In this document: positions 12,201 to 23,420 of the stretch, piece after piece
Numbering within the stretch: position 1 is the first letter of the stretch
Layout: each line of letters starts with the position of its first letter
From: Pelobates cultripes
Taxonomy: Eukaryota > Chordata > Amphibia > Anura > Pelobatidae
DNA length: 64,000 nucleotides
Assembly: GCA_933207985.1 (NCBI GenBank)
Contig: OW240924.1
Location: 68,362,985-68,426,984 of the forward strand
Reading direction: 5' to 3'
Notes under the pieces: model-generated
Database searches by the model: none
What the model was told of the DNA's origin: nothing
What the model saw: the letters and a program-made list of their open reading frames with translations, nothing else
Program-made: the position numbers and the translations under genes

Positions 12201-13800
12201 AAGGGGAACTCTCCATTGTACTGGTCAACTACGGTGTGGAAATCCTGGTATCCATGCACGAGCTAACATGCCTCCACTGCTGGCAGGCTACCGTTGCTTC
12301 CCAAAGATGATCAAGCCACAGGAGGTAATCTGTGATGTAAGCACAAGGAGGGACCAGGAATTTCTCAAAAATGGTTTAATACAAAAAAAAAAGTTGGGAC
12401 GTTTGGTGAAACCTTGCTCTAATTGGCAGTGAATGTTTAAAAAAACCTGAAAAAATAAATACATTTCGGCATCTTGGAATTCCCTGTGTGATACAGGTTA
12501 TGTCTGGGATAATGTGCTTAATATTTTGGTTCCACCATGACATGACTAGATCCTTTAATGTGTTTGTTGCATTGGCAGTCTGTTCTGTCATTTATGTATG
12601 TGATCCCTTGTAGTGTATTATGGAGAGACTTATGCCGGTGTGGTTAACATGCTTTCGGTATTTAGGCTTTTCAACTGTTGCCTTGGTCACACATATTATT
12701 AGGTCTCTGTATAAGATGAAATACCCCTTCTCTCACTACGAATGCTTTAGAAATTATAATTTAACCATTTGAGTAGACAGTGTATTCCGCAAGACATTAA
12801 GCATATTTATTCTAGCCAAAGAACCCAAACACGCCTCATGTGGAAAAAATCACACCTGTTTCTGCAACCAACTCAACCCAATAATGATAGGACTAACCAA
12901 TTCTATATCTCTTGGACCTGCTGCCTGACTGATTATACCCTAATGCTTTTAACCAGAAAATCTGCTTACAGTTTTTCACAAGTGTCCTTGCCTGAGGTTG
13001 AGAAAATTCTGCACCTGGTTCCCCACCTGCAGGCTGTCCTCTACTAAGTCTTATTATAATTTGTGCCTGTTTACTGTTAACTGACACTGACAATGCTGCC
13101 TTGAGCCCATATTCCCAGAATTATATTACTGTTGTAACCCAGTTTGATGCTAGATTCAACCAGTCTTGTTGACCTTTGACCACTGATTATGCTGAATACA
13201 CAGAGAGGCCCAGCTGCTCCAATAAATGTGTCATTGGCCAGGCACCCACACAAGATGCATAAAGAGAAACTGGAAAGGAGCATTCCATATGACTGTTGAC
13301 TTCAGAAGAACATGCAATATCATCACGACCACCGAAGTCCACGCTGGAATGAGAGCACCCAGGAGCCTAGGAGGATGTCTGGATCACAGGGAAGGTGCAA
13401 CAGTATCAAAGGGAAATCAACAAAACATCATCAATGGGAGATGACTTTACTTGATGGATAGGATTTCTATATATATTTATTCTGCCATCCTCTTGGTGTG
13501 GGTGAAGGACGTAAAGTTTTTAGGAAAGTAGATATGGTAGTAGTTAGGGAGTGGAATGATAGAAACCGAGAGGAAAGCAGTGAAATGAACTCAAGAAGTT
13601 TACTATCTACTATTGGTTAAAAGAACAGATCATTGAGTAGATCACAATTGAAGGAAAATCCAGATTAGGAGAGACTTTGGAGAGGAAAAAAAGGATTAGA
13701 GTCTCTTGGAGAAAAAGACAAATGTAGGCACTGATCATAATTCAATGCCAGTATTTGTTTGAAAATGCTTTCTCAGTTTCACAGAGTATTGGCCTTGATG
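12201..13800. other. No recognised feature
   Basis: Mixed composition with several 60-90 codon frames on both strands. None has family motifs, and none is flanked by convincing splice sites. Confidence 0.45.
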
Positions 13801-13885
13801 TTATATTGTTGGATACCTTTTTAAATTATTTAAATATTTTTGGATAAACTTGTAAAATTATTGTTTAGACATATTAAAATCCTAA
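13801..13885 (+). repeat. AT-rich interspersed repeat, copy 1
   Basis: It holds two spaced TTGGATA blocks, with TATTTTTGGATAAACTTGTA as its centre. This aligns with the minus strand of 20.55-20.64 kb and the plus strand of 61.19-61.28 kb, including block spacing. The family is not identified. Confidence 0.6.
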
Positions 13886-14183
13886 AAATTATAGCAATGC
13901 ATAATAAAATATATAAATGTGTAAAAAGATATCAAAATATTGCAGAATTAAAATATTTTCATAATATCAAATCTTTTTAAAAGTCAGTTATTTGAAAACC
14001 TTATCAAACAATATTAAATTGAGACCATTTTGTTCTCAATGTGATCATAATTCAAAAACTTCTGGCCCGTTTTCTGCCTGTAATTACAGTAGTGATTATA
14101 ATGGGTGACAGGCATGCTATTCATCTATTGTGTTCCAAATTTACATTAATATGTGAGTGTGTTTGTGATGATATGGCCATGGG

Positions 14184-14317
14184 AGAGGCAATTTTTATTA
14201 GAACCAGGAACCAAAAAGCAACGTTTCGACCCCTTAGGGCCTTTGTCAAGCTTGACAAAAGCCCTGAGGGGTTGAAACATTGCTTTTTGGTTCCTGGTTC
14301 TAATCAAAATTGCCTCT
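14184..14317. repeat. Spacerless palindrome with head-to-head hammerhead-like motifs
   Basis: The arms 14184-14250 and 14251-14317 are 67 bp each, meet at AAGCTT with no spacer, and differ at five positions (four of them C/T or G/A changes). Each arm carries a hammerhead-like core reading outward: TTGACAAAG, a stem-loop (GGCCC..GGGTC in the left arm), then GAAACGTTG or GAAACATTG. Reverse-oriented partial copies at an end are known for Penelope-like elements. The right arm runs on into about 220 bp of plausible element body. Confidence 0.7.
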
Positions 14318-14550
14318 GCTTTGGAATTTGTTGGAGTGCCTGGATTATTTTCTATACTCAAATTCTATGTTTGGTCCTTCCTGGTACTGGGGCTTATCCA
14401 TTAGAGCACCCTGAATTCCATGACGAAGGGTTGAGTGCACTTCCATCATCTACATATGGCTATATGGCCATGGCGTCTCAGGCACTGAAGGTGTACCATA
14501 TCAGGCACGCTAGTGTTCGTTGGTTTCTTTTACCTAACCTGCACCGTTAA
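14318..14550 (+). mobile_element. Probable Penelope-like element body
   Basis: The sequence follows the right arm of the palindrome without a break and is C/T-rich compared with its surroundings. An open frame covers the palindrome and this segment, but it has no recognisable domain, and I treat it as chance. The right boundary is unknown. Confidence 0.35.
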
Positions 14551-15655
14551 CTGCTCCACTAAATGCTAGGACTCAGTTTTGGTAATGTATCCACTGGCAA
14601 TGCATAATATAATGCAGAGTTGACTCAGAATACTACAGGATATTCTACCGCTAAGGGCCACTGACAATTGTTCATCTACTAACACAGTCTAGAATAGACG
14701 CAAGATTACTTTAGAAAAAGTTACTTCAAGAAAAAGACAAACAAGCTTCTTCTTACCCCAAGCAGGAGCAACTGGCTTTATTTTACAGATATCCGAATTT
14801 TTAAACACTCTGCACATAATATACAACTATATATGTTATAGCCCCTTTCCTCTTAGTGCATGTCCACCCAAAGAGCTATCTAGATTGGCCAGGCATATAT
14901 GACAGTTTGCATCACAATCTTTTTTTTGTCTTTGCTGGAGGAGAGAGGCTCTGCCTCTTGCGCCGTGTGACACATCAGAGTCCTTTTTGTCACAGTGTTT
15001 CTCTAAACATGTTCATAACAGGCTGTTTGGGTAAAGTGGGCGTTTATTGGGAGATCACTTTTACTGTGATTTTACAGTGTTCGTTTATACTTTGCTTCAA
15101 CTGATCAACCAGGAGTATGTGTTTTGTGAAATTGCCATCAAACATCATAAACACAGGGAGGCGTTGTAGTGTTTGTTCTTCTTATATGCAGGAGAAAACA
15201 AAATAATCAAGGTATTGGTTAATTGTAAAAGTGTTTTCAGTGATTTATCAAGTCCTCTTTCTGTTGAATCCGATAAGGGTAAAATGGTTCTTTTAATGTA
15301 TCAATAAATCTTCTTTGTAGGGATTGTGATCACTTGTTTGACTGGTTAATGTAAATTATAGAGTCCTTTTTTTTGCCGAACCAATAAAAAGTGTTGTTGA
15401 AAAATATTGGAACAGTGTGATTTCAATTGCTCGTCAGCCGCCGTTAACTTGCCAATAGTTATTGAAAAATAGATTGTGATCAATGTCATGATTAAGGCTT
15501 GTTCGAAAGTAGATCATGCAGTGCTAGAATACACTTTGCAAGATAATTTTAATAATATGGAATCAGGAAAGTTAAAGTATAGTCTCATTCAAAAATTATT
15601 TTATATATATTAGTTCTTAGTCATTCTGTGTATGGTTTATTATGGTTTCACTGTG
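14551..15655. other. No recognised feature
   Basis: Mixed sequence. No repeats, family motifs or RNA genes were recognised. Confidence 0.45.
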
Positions 15656-15658
15656 TTG

Positions 15659-15840
15659 TAGCTTGGGAAAAAAGACTTTAGCCCATCAAGTATAACCTTC
15701 CTGACTCCTTGAGGGTGAAAAAAAGACCATCTCCAATCAATTTCTAATTGTTCCAGTGAAAAGGGAAAAAATCCTTAACGCCAAAAGGACAATGAGATTT
15801 CTCCTTGGATCAACAAGCTAGAGGTTAGATGAAGTAGTCT
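15659..15840 (-). mobile_element. Old CR1-type LINE 3' end, antisense
   Basis: On the plus strand, AGACTTTAGCCCATCAAG begins a run that also appears, better preserved, at 32.83 and 61.43 kb. The order of the 'catcaagt..aacctt', 'ttccagtg' and 'ggatcaa' blocks is kept. It is more diverged than those copies. Confidence 0.45.
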
Positions 15841-15889
15841 TGTAGAGTATCCTTAGTATTAAAAACATCTGGCATTATTTAAAGGCTTT

Positions 15890-15965
15890 TTTTGAATCAT
15901 ACTAAATGAAATCATACTAAAGTGAGGAACTAAAGTACTAAGTCATACTAAAGTGAGGTACTCCA
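15890..15965. repeat. Short tandem CATACTAAAGTGAGG repeats
   Basis: Three partial copies of AATCATACTAAA and two of CATACTAAAGTGAGG lie in 75 bp, followed by TAC. This is a small local duplication. Confidence 0.8.
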
Positions 15966-16462
15966 ACAATTTCTTACTGAGAATAATGTTTTCAGCTGTC
16001 AAATAAATCTCTTTCTTCCTATTGTACTGTCCTGTTAAAGAAGAACCCACCTGATACCTTCTTATTTTGGGCTCACTATATATTCAGATAATGTTAACAC
16101 GTGCCTCTTGAAGATACTTTTCTTATATTGAAAACAAATGAAAACATTCTAGATGTTGTTTGCAAATGATATCTTAAATCCCCCATATTAACACATTCTC
16201 TAGCAAACATGTAGGCATGAATAAACTTACTAAATGCAACACAAAGTAGATCTCAAAAACATCCACACAATTTCTACTCTGTTCCAGGACTGGTCTATAC
16301 CAATAAGAGAAATAGATTTTTATTTACAAGAATCCAGGTACGTCTCATTAAATTTCACAAAATGCCAACTTCTCCTCCCTCCCACGATGCATAGATGCCT
16401 TTCTTTTTCAAAGCATATGGCTGGTAGTTCAGAGTGTTTAGAGGAGGAAGGTTCTGGGCATA

Positions 16463-16587
16463 ATGTAGGGCAGGTGTAGGCAGCCTTCGGCACTCCAGAT
16501 GTTGTGGACTATAATGCTGGCAAAGCATCAAGGGGGATGTAGTCACAATATTTGGATTGCTGAATGTTGCCAAACCCTGATGCAGGG
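16463..16587. mobile_element. 109-bp hAT MITE
   Basis: The element (16471-16579) starts CAGGTGTAGGCA and ends TTGCCAAACCCTG. It is flanked by ATGTAGGG and ATGCAGGG, an 8-bp TSD with one mismatch. Its interior ACTCCAGATGTTGTGGACTA and CAAAGCATCA blocks match the reverse complement of the element at 52.16 kb, so the two are one family. Confidence 0.8.
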
Positions 16588-18337
16588 TATACCTCTATCT
16601 GCAATAACAGCCTGCAAAGACTTGTACAATACAATATTTTGGTTGCATTTTTGGGAAGCCCAGAATGCAAGCAGATTCCTTACCAATACCAATTTGCATA
16701 TATTTTGCCACATGACATGATATCTATTTTTCCCCAGTTTCTATACTACGCTTTAGTTTATCATTTCAGGTTATGTATAGTGATAAAACCACACATATAC
16801 AGCTATAGGTCCAATAAAGTAAATAGGGTATTGGTCAATTTTAAATAAATGAATGATTATTGAAATGGGTTAGTCTCTTTTTCAATCAAAAGGCAATAGT
16901 GCAAAACAAAAGGTACAAGAAACTGAAACGTACACTGTGTATGTCACTTGTGTCATCTATGCTCTATGCAACAGGTTAAATAAGAGATATGCTTCATGAC
17001 CCCCCTTTGTTACTTTGTATAACACTATTTTCCATAGACATTGATGCATTATTAAACAGGTACATCCTTGCTGACATGATGCCAAGTTCAATATGTTGCC
17101 ATTATCCTGTAAGTGTATTCATGCATCCAAAGCGAGCATTGCTCACTAAGCACCAACACAACACAGCACAAAATTATGTTTACATATATGTTTACTTGCA
17201 CGTATTTTAGTAGAAACACATCGTACACGTAATTACAGAATGATGTATCACCAGAATGTTCTCTACCTACTGATCTCCTTGAGTATTTCTGAGAATTGCC
17301 AGCAATAACTATTCACATAAAGTTCAACAAAACCATGTCAGGAATAATTACTCCTGCTACTCTGTGCTTGGAACCAGCAATGGTTAAATGATGGCTGTGG
17401 CTGATTTGCATTTTCCTCAGTGTTCTAAATTACTCTCTACTGGACTAGATTAGTCCAATGGAAAGTTTAAGCCATGTGGACGTAAGAAGGCCCTTAACTT
17501 TCCTGGTGTCCACATTGTTCATTGCTAGGGGTGGGATTTAGGGGCTGAAGATATAGACCGGTAATGCCTTGGATACAACTTCCACTGTACCACATCTACA
17601 ACCCATTGCCACTGCCACCACACTACTGCTCTATGCACTGACTTCATCTATTCCATCCCAGTAAAATGACTAGAGCAGACTAATGCATACTGCATCAACC
17701 TGCACAAGCAACTGGAAAATGCCCACAGAAGACAAAGAAAGAAATGTGGAGGAAAACAAAAAATAAATGTGGAAAAATAAATACAGTACTTTCTCTGTCA
17801 GACCATTCTCTGTTCAAGGCTACCTTATAGCTCCAAAAGGCCTCCGTCCTCTAGATCTAAAAATTAAAGCAACTTTTCCACCACTATACTCCTCTGTTAC
17901 TTTAGGAATGTTATAGCTGTTTCTTATAATATAAATAAAAAGTCCTTACAGCAAACAAGAATGGTGGCATTCTAAAACTGAAATGAAGAAGACAAAGCAT
18001 TGTCCTCTTTCCTGTTTCTGAACATTCTTCTCCTCCCACCATGCTCCTGTCAATTCAGTTTGTTTTTTGTCCTGTTATGTTCCATTCTTGTTGATGATCT
18101 TAAAAGTTGCCCTTTTGCTGTAAATGTGTCATTCTTACTTGCTTCCATCATTCTACATGATATCTATTAGCCTGTGCTTGAGCTCTGTAAGTTTGTTTAT
18201 TTGTAAGTCTGTCTCGGTGTGTCCTTACACTTACTATATTCTTTAACATTGTTTGAGATATGTCTGATGTCCACTGTATTTTTCTTTTAAACCTGTATGA
18301 ATCTCAACCCACATTTTTTTTCAACCAGGCATTGAGC
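16588..18337. other. No recognised feature
   Basis: AT-rich, gene-free. A stretch at about 17380-17470 has higher complexity and an octamer ATTTGCAT. I cannot say whether it is conserved. Confidence 0.45.
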
Positions 18338-18709
18338 ATGATAAGTAGACTCGCAGCTTAGTTTCGTTACGAACTGCAATTCGTCCGAATTTGGTCCGAT
18401 CAAGTGACCAGTCAAAATCTCAAACTCCAAGTTGAACTGTAGCCAGATCATGAACCAAACAAGTTGTGCAATGGACAAACATGTCCATTTTCATCTGAGA
18501 TTCAGAATTACACCTGTGGCGCCAACAGAAGAGATTATTGATGAGGTAAAATATGATTTAAGGTTAAGGGACAGGCACTAAATGGGGATTTTGTTCGCAG
18601 CTCAAGTGAGAAGTGACAGAGGGGAAAAAAATGTGAACTAGGAAAAAAAAATCCATGTTTTATATATTTATATATTACACTATATACTAAATAGATATAT
18701 AATATGTAA

Positions 18710-18747
<38 letters not shown>

Positions 18748-19073
18748 TTTTACTCCTTTTTTTCACTCTATTGGTAAGTTTGTTTCACTTAATCTGTGAA
18801 CCAAATCATGGAAAAATGCACCTATCAGTGTACTGCAAAATATATACATAATATTTATATTATGTTTTTGTTTAACAGTACACTGATTGGCCCATATTTG
18901 TGTCCTTTTGGTGCCTTTGATTTTTTTTGTCCTGAATCTTTTTTACTAATTAAATTCAGATGAGCTAAACTGCCATATGGTTGAAATTTGGCCATTCCAA
19001 AACCGTTTTAATTTTCAAACTAAGTGGTTTGGTCAAAATTATTCTTTTCACAGTGCACAATTCTAATGATAAG
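18338..19073. mobile_element. 720-bp non-autonomous hAT with exact TSD
   Basis: The element (18346-19065) begins TAGACTCGCAGC and ends TGCACAATTCTA. It is flanked on both sides by exact ATGATAAG. The first 60 bp contain short palindromes (TTCGTTACGAA, TTCGTCCGAA). A central inverted pair, ATCAGTGTACTG and CAGTACACTGAT, encloses an AT-rich block. A (TA)n run is at 18715-18743. No transposase is encoded. Confidence 0.85.
18711..18743. repeat. (TA)n microsatellite
   Basis: About 15 uninterrupted TA units, inside the hAT element. Confidence 0.95.
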
Positions 19074-19747
19074 TTGGGAAAATGAGATGTCTTTTCACTT
19101 CGACTCCTAACAGCCAGGTCCTACATGGTATTGGGTAATAATCCATCCTCCCTAACCTCTTTGTTTCTAATTATCAAACATCTTTACTTCAATATCATTC
19201 TAGTATGCATCTTCAGCCATCGTAAGCTCTTATGCACTTAAGCCATTATGTCTCCATCTCTCCTTTGTTAAGCCTTTTATTTGAATACAATGGGGCAGAA
19301 GAGAAAACAGATGAGCCAACAAAGGAGTGGGATGACTGTCCTTTCATTTCAAAATGAAGTTATAACAAATTGATATATTGGATTTGAATATTGAACGTAA
19401 GAAGTGAACAGATGATTAGGTACTGAAGAGTTTGATGCAGTTCCTAGCTACATATATATATCTCCTAAAGAGTTGTATGGAAATCAATGAGATAGGATTA
19501 TTATGAAGACATTATTCTCTTTGTATTTTTCATTTATGAATGATTATTCTATTCTTATAGCCTATGCTGCACCACTTACTGTTTCTATCAGTTGAAGCAC
19601 AGCTCTTAGCGTAATTGTATAGCAGTTAAATATACATCACACAAATAGCAGTGTTGCTTTTCTGTAGCCAGGTCATAAAAAAAAGAAAATTGACTTTTTT
19701 TGGTAGCAACTTCTATACTTTTTTACACTGATGAACAGACAATTAAT
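19074..19747. other. No recognised feature
   Basis: AT-rich sequence without recognisable repeats or exons. Confidence 0.45.
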
Positions 19748-20352
19748 GTCTCTGTCTCTGAAAGTTATAGTGAAGATCACTGGAAGGTTTTTGGAAGGTA
19801 TGATAGAGTGCCTCCATATAGGGTGGTCAGTGCTGATTTGTCAGCCTGACTTACTTGATCGGGATTCTAAAAGCATTCTTGACCAAAGGCCTGAGATTTT
19901 TGTTATTCGGTCTAGCTTTTGGAACCCAGGAACGACTGTTGCTCAACTGTGTATAATAAACGACAAGTCTGGAAAAAGCTCTTGAATTTACAACAGAAAA
20001 GCTTGCCAAAAAGAAAACAGAAAAACATGGATTTAATCTATACTAGCCAATTGGTCAGAGGAAGAAACATTTCTATATTCAGAGTCAGATCTTTACTTGA
20101 GTCAAGGTCAATGAACGTTTTTTGTGTAGAACACAAGCTACTATACCTGGGCATAACTATCCTAGCATTGTTACCTCGGCTTCAAAAAGTGTGTGTATGT
20201 AATTAGTATATGTGAATGCACACTGATGTGTGGCAGAGACACTTGTGTCCCCTTGCAGACAAGTAGTGTCTCTGTTGTGAAATTTCTGGTGAAGATCACT
20301 GGAAAAATCTCTGGTTGGTACGATAGAGTCCCTCCATATAGTCTGGCCAGTG
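19748..20352 (+). repeat. 85-bp direct repeat, copies 520 bp apart
   Basis: The copies at 19748-19832 and 20268-20352 share GTGAAGATCACTGGAA, GATAGAGT and CCTCCATATAG in the same order and at the same spacing. The length is exactly 85 bp in both. Open frames run across both copies but have no known motif. It could be the ends of an unrecognised element or an old tandem duplication. Confidence 0.75.
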
Positions 20353-20544
20353 GTGTAAAAGTAAAAGAAGTGTTTATTAAACTTTGAATATTCTCACTAA
20401 ATTACATTTGTTATCCATTTTTTTTATTCCAGAATCGGACCCACTAAAGGTCTGATTTTAATTTGAATAAACTTTTGAAATTATTAAATTTTTTGAGTTT
20501 TTTTTAATATTGTAATATTATTATATATTTTATATTTTGATACA

Positions 20545-20640
20545 TTTTTTGATATTGTAATAGTTTGAAAAATAATTTTAAAAGTTTATCCAAAAATGTT
20601 AAATCATTTGAAAAAAGTATCCAAAAATATTAAATCGGGG
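20545..20640 (-). repeat. AT-rich interspersed repeat, copy 2
   Basis: The minus strand reads TTTAATATTTTTGGATAC and then AACATTTTTGGATAAACTT, matching the plus strand at 61.2 kb block for block. The 13.8-kb copy is the third member. Confidence 0.65.
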
Positions 20641-22060
20641 GCCCTGGTTGGGATTCGTAACGTGCTCAACTGTCATACGCAAAACACAAATATTCAGTAC
20701 ACAAATCCAGATGACTGCCTGTGAATTAAACTAGTGCCCACAAGTTTTCAATCCTCGTCTTTGAAGCACATCAAATGATAACTGATGCAAAGGGTAATCT
20801 CACACAAAAAAAATTCTAAAAATTCTATTAACAAATCTTGGCTTTTGTATAGGTAAATATTGTGCAGACTGTCACACTGAGTGATTAGTTAAGACGGGCA
20901 CTGCTCAAGAGCATCCAGGACCAACATGTGTGTGACTGCTGTGTAACGGTATCCAGCATAGGTAGCGAAATGATTAGCTTTCTGTACACGTGCAACGTAG
21001 ATTCAGGATGACAGATAGATTAGTCACTGCAAAAACCAAGGATAATCCAAAATAATATACATTTGTAAAACACAGAAAACTGAAAGCAAATACAGAACAT
21101 TAATTTATACATTGTCACACCCTCTTGTCTTAAACAAAAATTGATTATTTAAGGTTGTACTATGTGGGTTTCTGATAATTGAAGCCCTTATGTGTGCAAA
21201 TTCAGCTAAAAGACTAATTTCTTGCCTGGCTCAGATAAACATGAGATGGTGTGTTACTTAGAGGGCAAAGTTGACAGTGAAATACCATAAGTGTTCTCTA
21301 TCTACACCAGGATGATTGTGAGGTGTGTGGGAAGAGGGGGGGGGGGCACAAGAGAGAGCTACTAAATAAAGCTTCTGTATTTAAGGGGTTATTTGGCTTC
21401 TGAGCCAGACACTGGCTCGTTAGCCCTGGTTGCTGAAGCAGTCCAAGCGTGGGTGGGGGATGAGGGGGTGATGAGGGGGGGGTTTTAGAAGCTGGAAAAT
21501 GTTTCCTATAGCTCCCGTTGCCGCGGCAACCACGGCTCAGTGTGTACGTGTTCAGAATGGATGCATGAAGACCACATCTCTACGGTCAATACCTGCAGTA
21601 TTCACACACACACACACTACCCATCCTCACGATTAACTCTAATTGTGCTGCTGTGAGCAAACCTCCCTGGCTTTTAGTGCTGGTCTGTTTGATGATGCTC
21701 TGTTTACATGTATGTCTTCTACTAATATTTTTCTATTTTTTTTATTTTTTATTAATGTTCTGTTACCACTACATTTCTTACAAGCTTTAACCATGTTATC
21801 TGTAGCACGTAGATTGCTAAAGTTTAATGACATCTATCTTGGAGAAAAGTCCTCTCTACAAAGTTATACTTTATATTATTTTGTCTCCTATGTACTACTA
21901 AAGTGTTATAACATACACACTCCTATAACTTAAATATAAATATATATGTATAGATCCATGCAGTTTGTATATGTATGTATATCAAGATCAATGCTGTGCA
22001 GACTATGCAGTTAAAATATTTAAATTTTTATACAGTATACCTTGATCAATCTATTAATTG
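20641..22060. other. Gene-free stretch with a G-rich, RFX-like palindrome patch
   Basis: Mostly AT-rich. From 21335 to 21490 there are several runs of 4-9 G. At 21517-21530 lies the perfect palindrome GTTGCCGCGGCAAC, which resembles the X-box bound by RFX factors. A similar GTTGCC..GGCAAC arrangement lies inside the hAT at 41.03 kb, so it may be transposon-derived rather than a host regulatory site. Confidence 0.4.
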
Positions 22061-22099
22061 TCTATCTGTCTGTCTATCTATCTATCTATCTATCTATCA
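22061..22099. repeat. (TCTA)n microsatellite
   Basis: TCTA/TCTG units, with six perfect TCTA copies at the 3' side. Confidence 0.95.
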
Positions 22100-22922
22100 T
22101 GTCATGTCTACCTGTCAATGCTACCTAATGCGAGGGACTAAACGATAGATTATTATGACCCAGTAAAAATCTGTATTTGATCAAGACAGTCCCAAGACTC
22201 CGAATCGCTATATTGTTCAGAGATGCTCTATTGTGCTTAAGTGAAAAGTTCATTCAGCTCTATACATTTTCCCTAACTAATCTATTTAAATTGAAAATGA
22301 CAGTAATTCTAATGTTATTATCTATAAGGCTGTACTTCAGTACTAGAGCACTCTTTTAACTGTACCTAAATTGTGGTGACAGGGAGTACAGAAATGTTTG
22401 GGAAACACTCGTCTTAGTTTCTGCCCATTCCTTTGAGAATAGACTTTTTAAGTCCCAGAAGTAATACACATCTGTGGTGTATGGCTTTTACAACAAGACT
22501 AATGCCTTCAGAATTAAGCTGCAGTTCATTAGTGGAGGAATAATTCTCCTTTTGGGACCAGAAGAAACACAAATTGTTCTAAGTGCCTGTAACATGTAGT
22601 GAGCATTCAAAAACAGAGATGATGGATGAGATAGGTTTGTTGCATCTGTTAGGTCTCCAGTGTGTGACAACAAATATTTATTTCTCAAATGTATATCTCT
22701 TCTTGTCATAGAGACAAACAATGCAACACACAAACCAGAATCTCTAGCAACAAATTAACACATGATCTTGCAGATAAGTATTTGGACCCTTGTTCACAGT
22801 GAATTTGTGTTATTATAAATGCCCACTTAATGCTCTTCTGGGCCTTTTCTCCCATATGAGACTATTTAACCTCCTTCCATCCTACCTGGCATCCTGGTTC
22901 CCATGTTACCCCTTTCACACCA

Positions 22923-23420
22923 TTAAAGGGGCAATCCATTGCCCAAATAAAAAAACATTTATTTCCATTTAGTAGATATATCCCCAATTCAAACATGCAT
23001 TTAATTATGCATTTTTTTATTGGGGGATATCTAAAATGACTTGAAAAAGCTGCCAATTTCTTGTCTTAAGCCTTTGCAAGCCCTCCCCTTCTAACTCCGC
23101 CCAGACTTCCTGTGGCTGTCCAATGACAGACTTCCCAATGCAGCTCAATGATATGTCTTTGCAAGGTAGGTGCTACCAGCAATTGCTGCCTCTTTATTTT
23201 AGCTCCACTGAGCTAACCAAACCAGGAAATAACAGGACAAGTTGTCTGACTGCTTGCCAGGGGGGATGTAACAAGGTTAATTTAAAAATGTGCCAATTTC
23301 TATAGAAATCTACACTTTTTGTAAAAGTGTGAACAAAAAAAATAGGACATCCTGTTCACACATGAAGCACATCGGCAAGATAAAGAGCTTTAGGGGACTG
23401 AATTGGTCAAGTGTCAACAG
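22923..23420 (+). mobile_element. T2-type MITE left end and interior
   Basis: It begins TTAAAGGGGCAATCCATTGC. The interior becomes GC-richer (23070-23240) and then AT-rich. A clear right TTAA end was not found. The interior end is approximate. Confidence 0.55.

Noticed and set aside
14041..14550. 169-codon open frame
   Set aside because: It crosses the hammerhead palindrome, its sequence is explained by the repeat, and no protein motif is present.
21517..21530. Functional RFX X-box
   Set aside because: The palindrome is perfect, but a related arrangement occurs inside the hAT at 41.03 kb, so transposon origin is as likely. There is no nearby gene.
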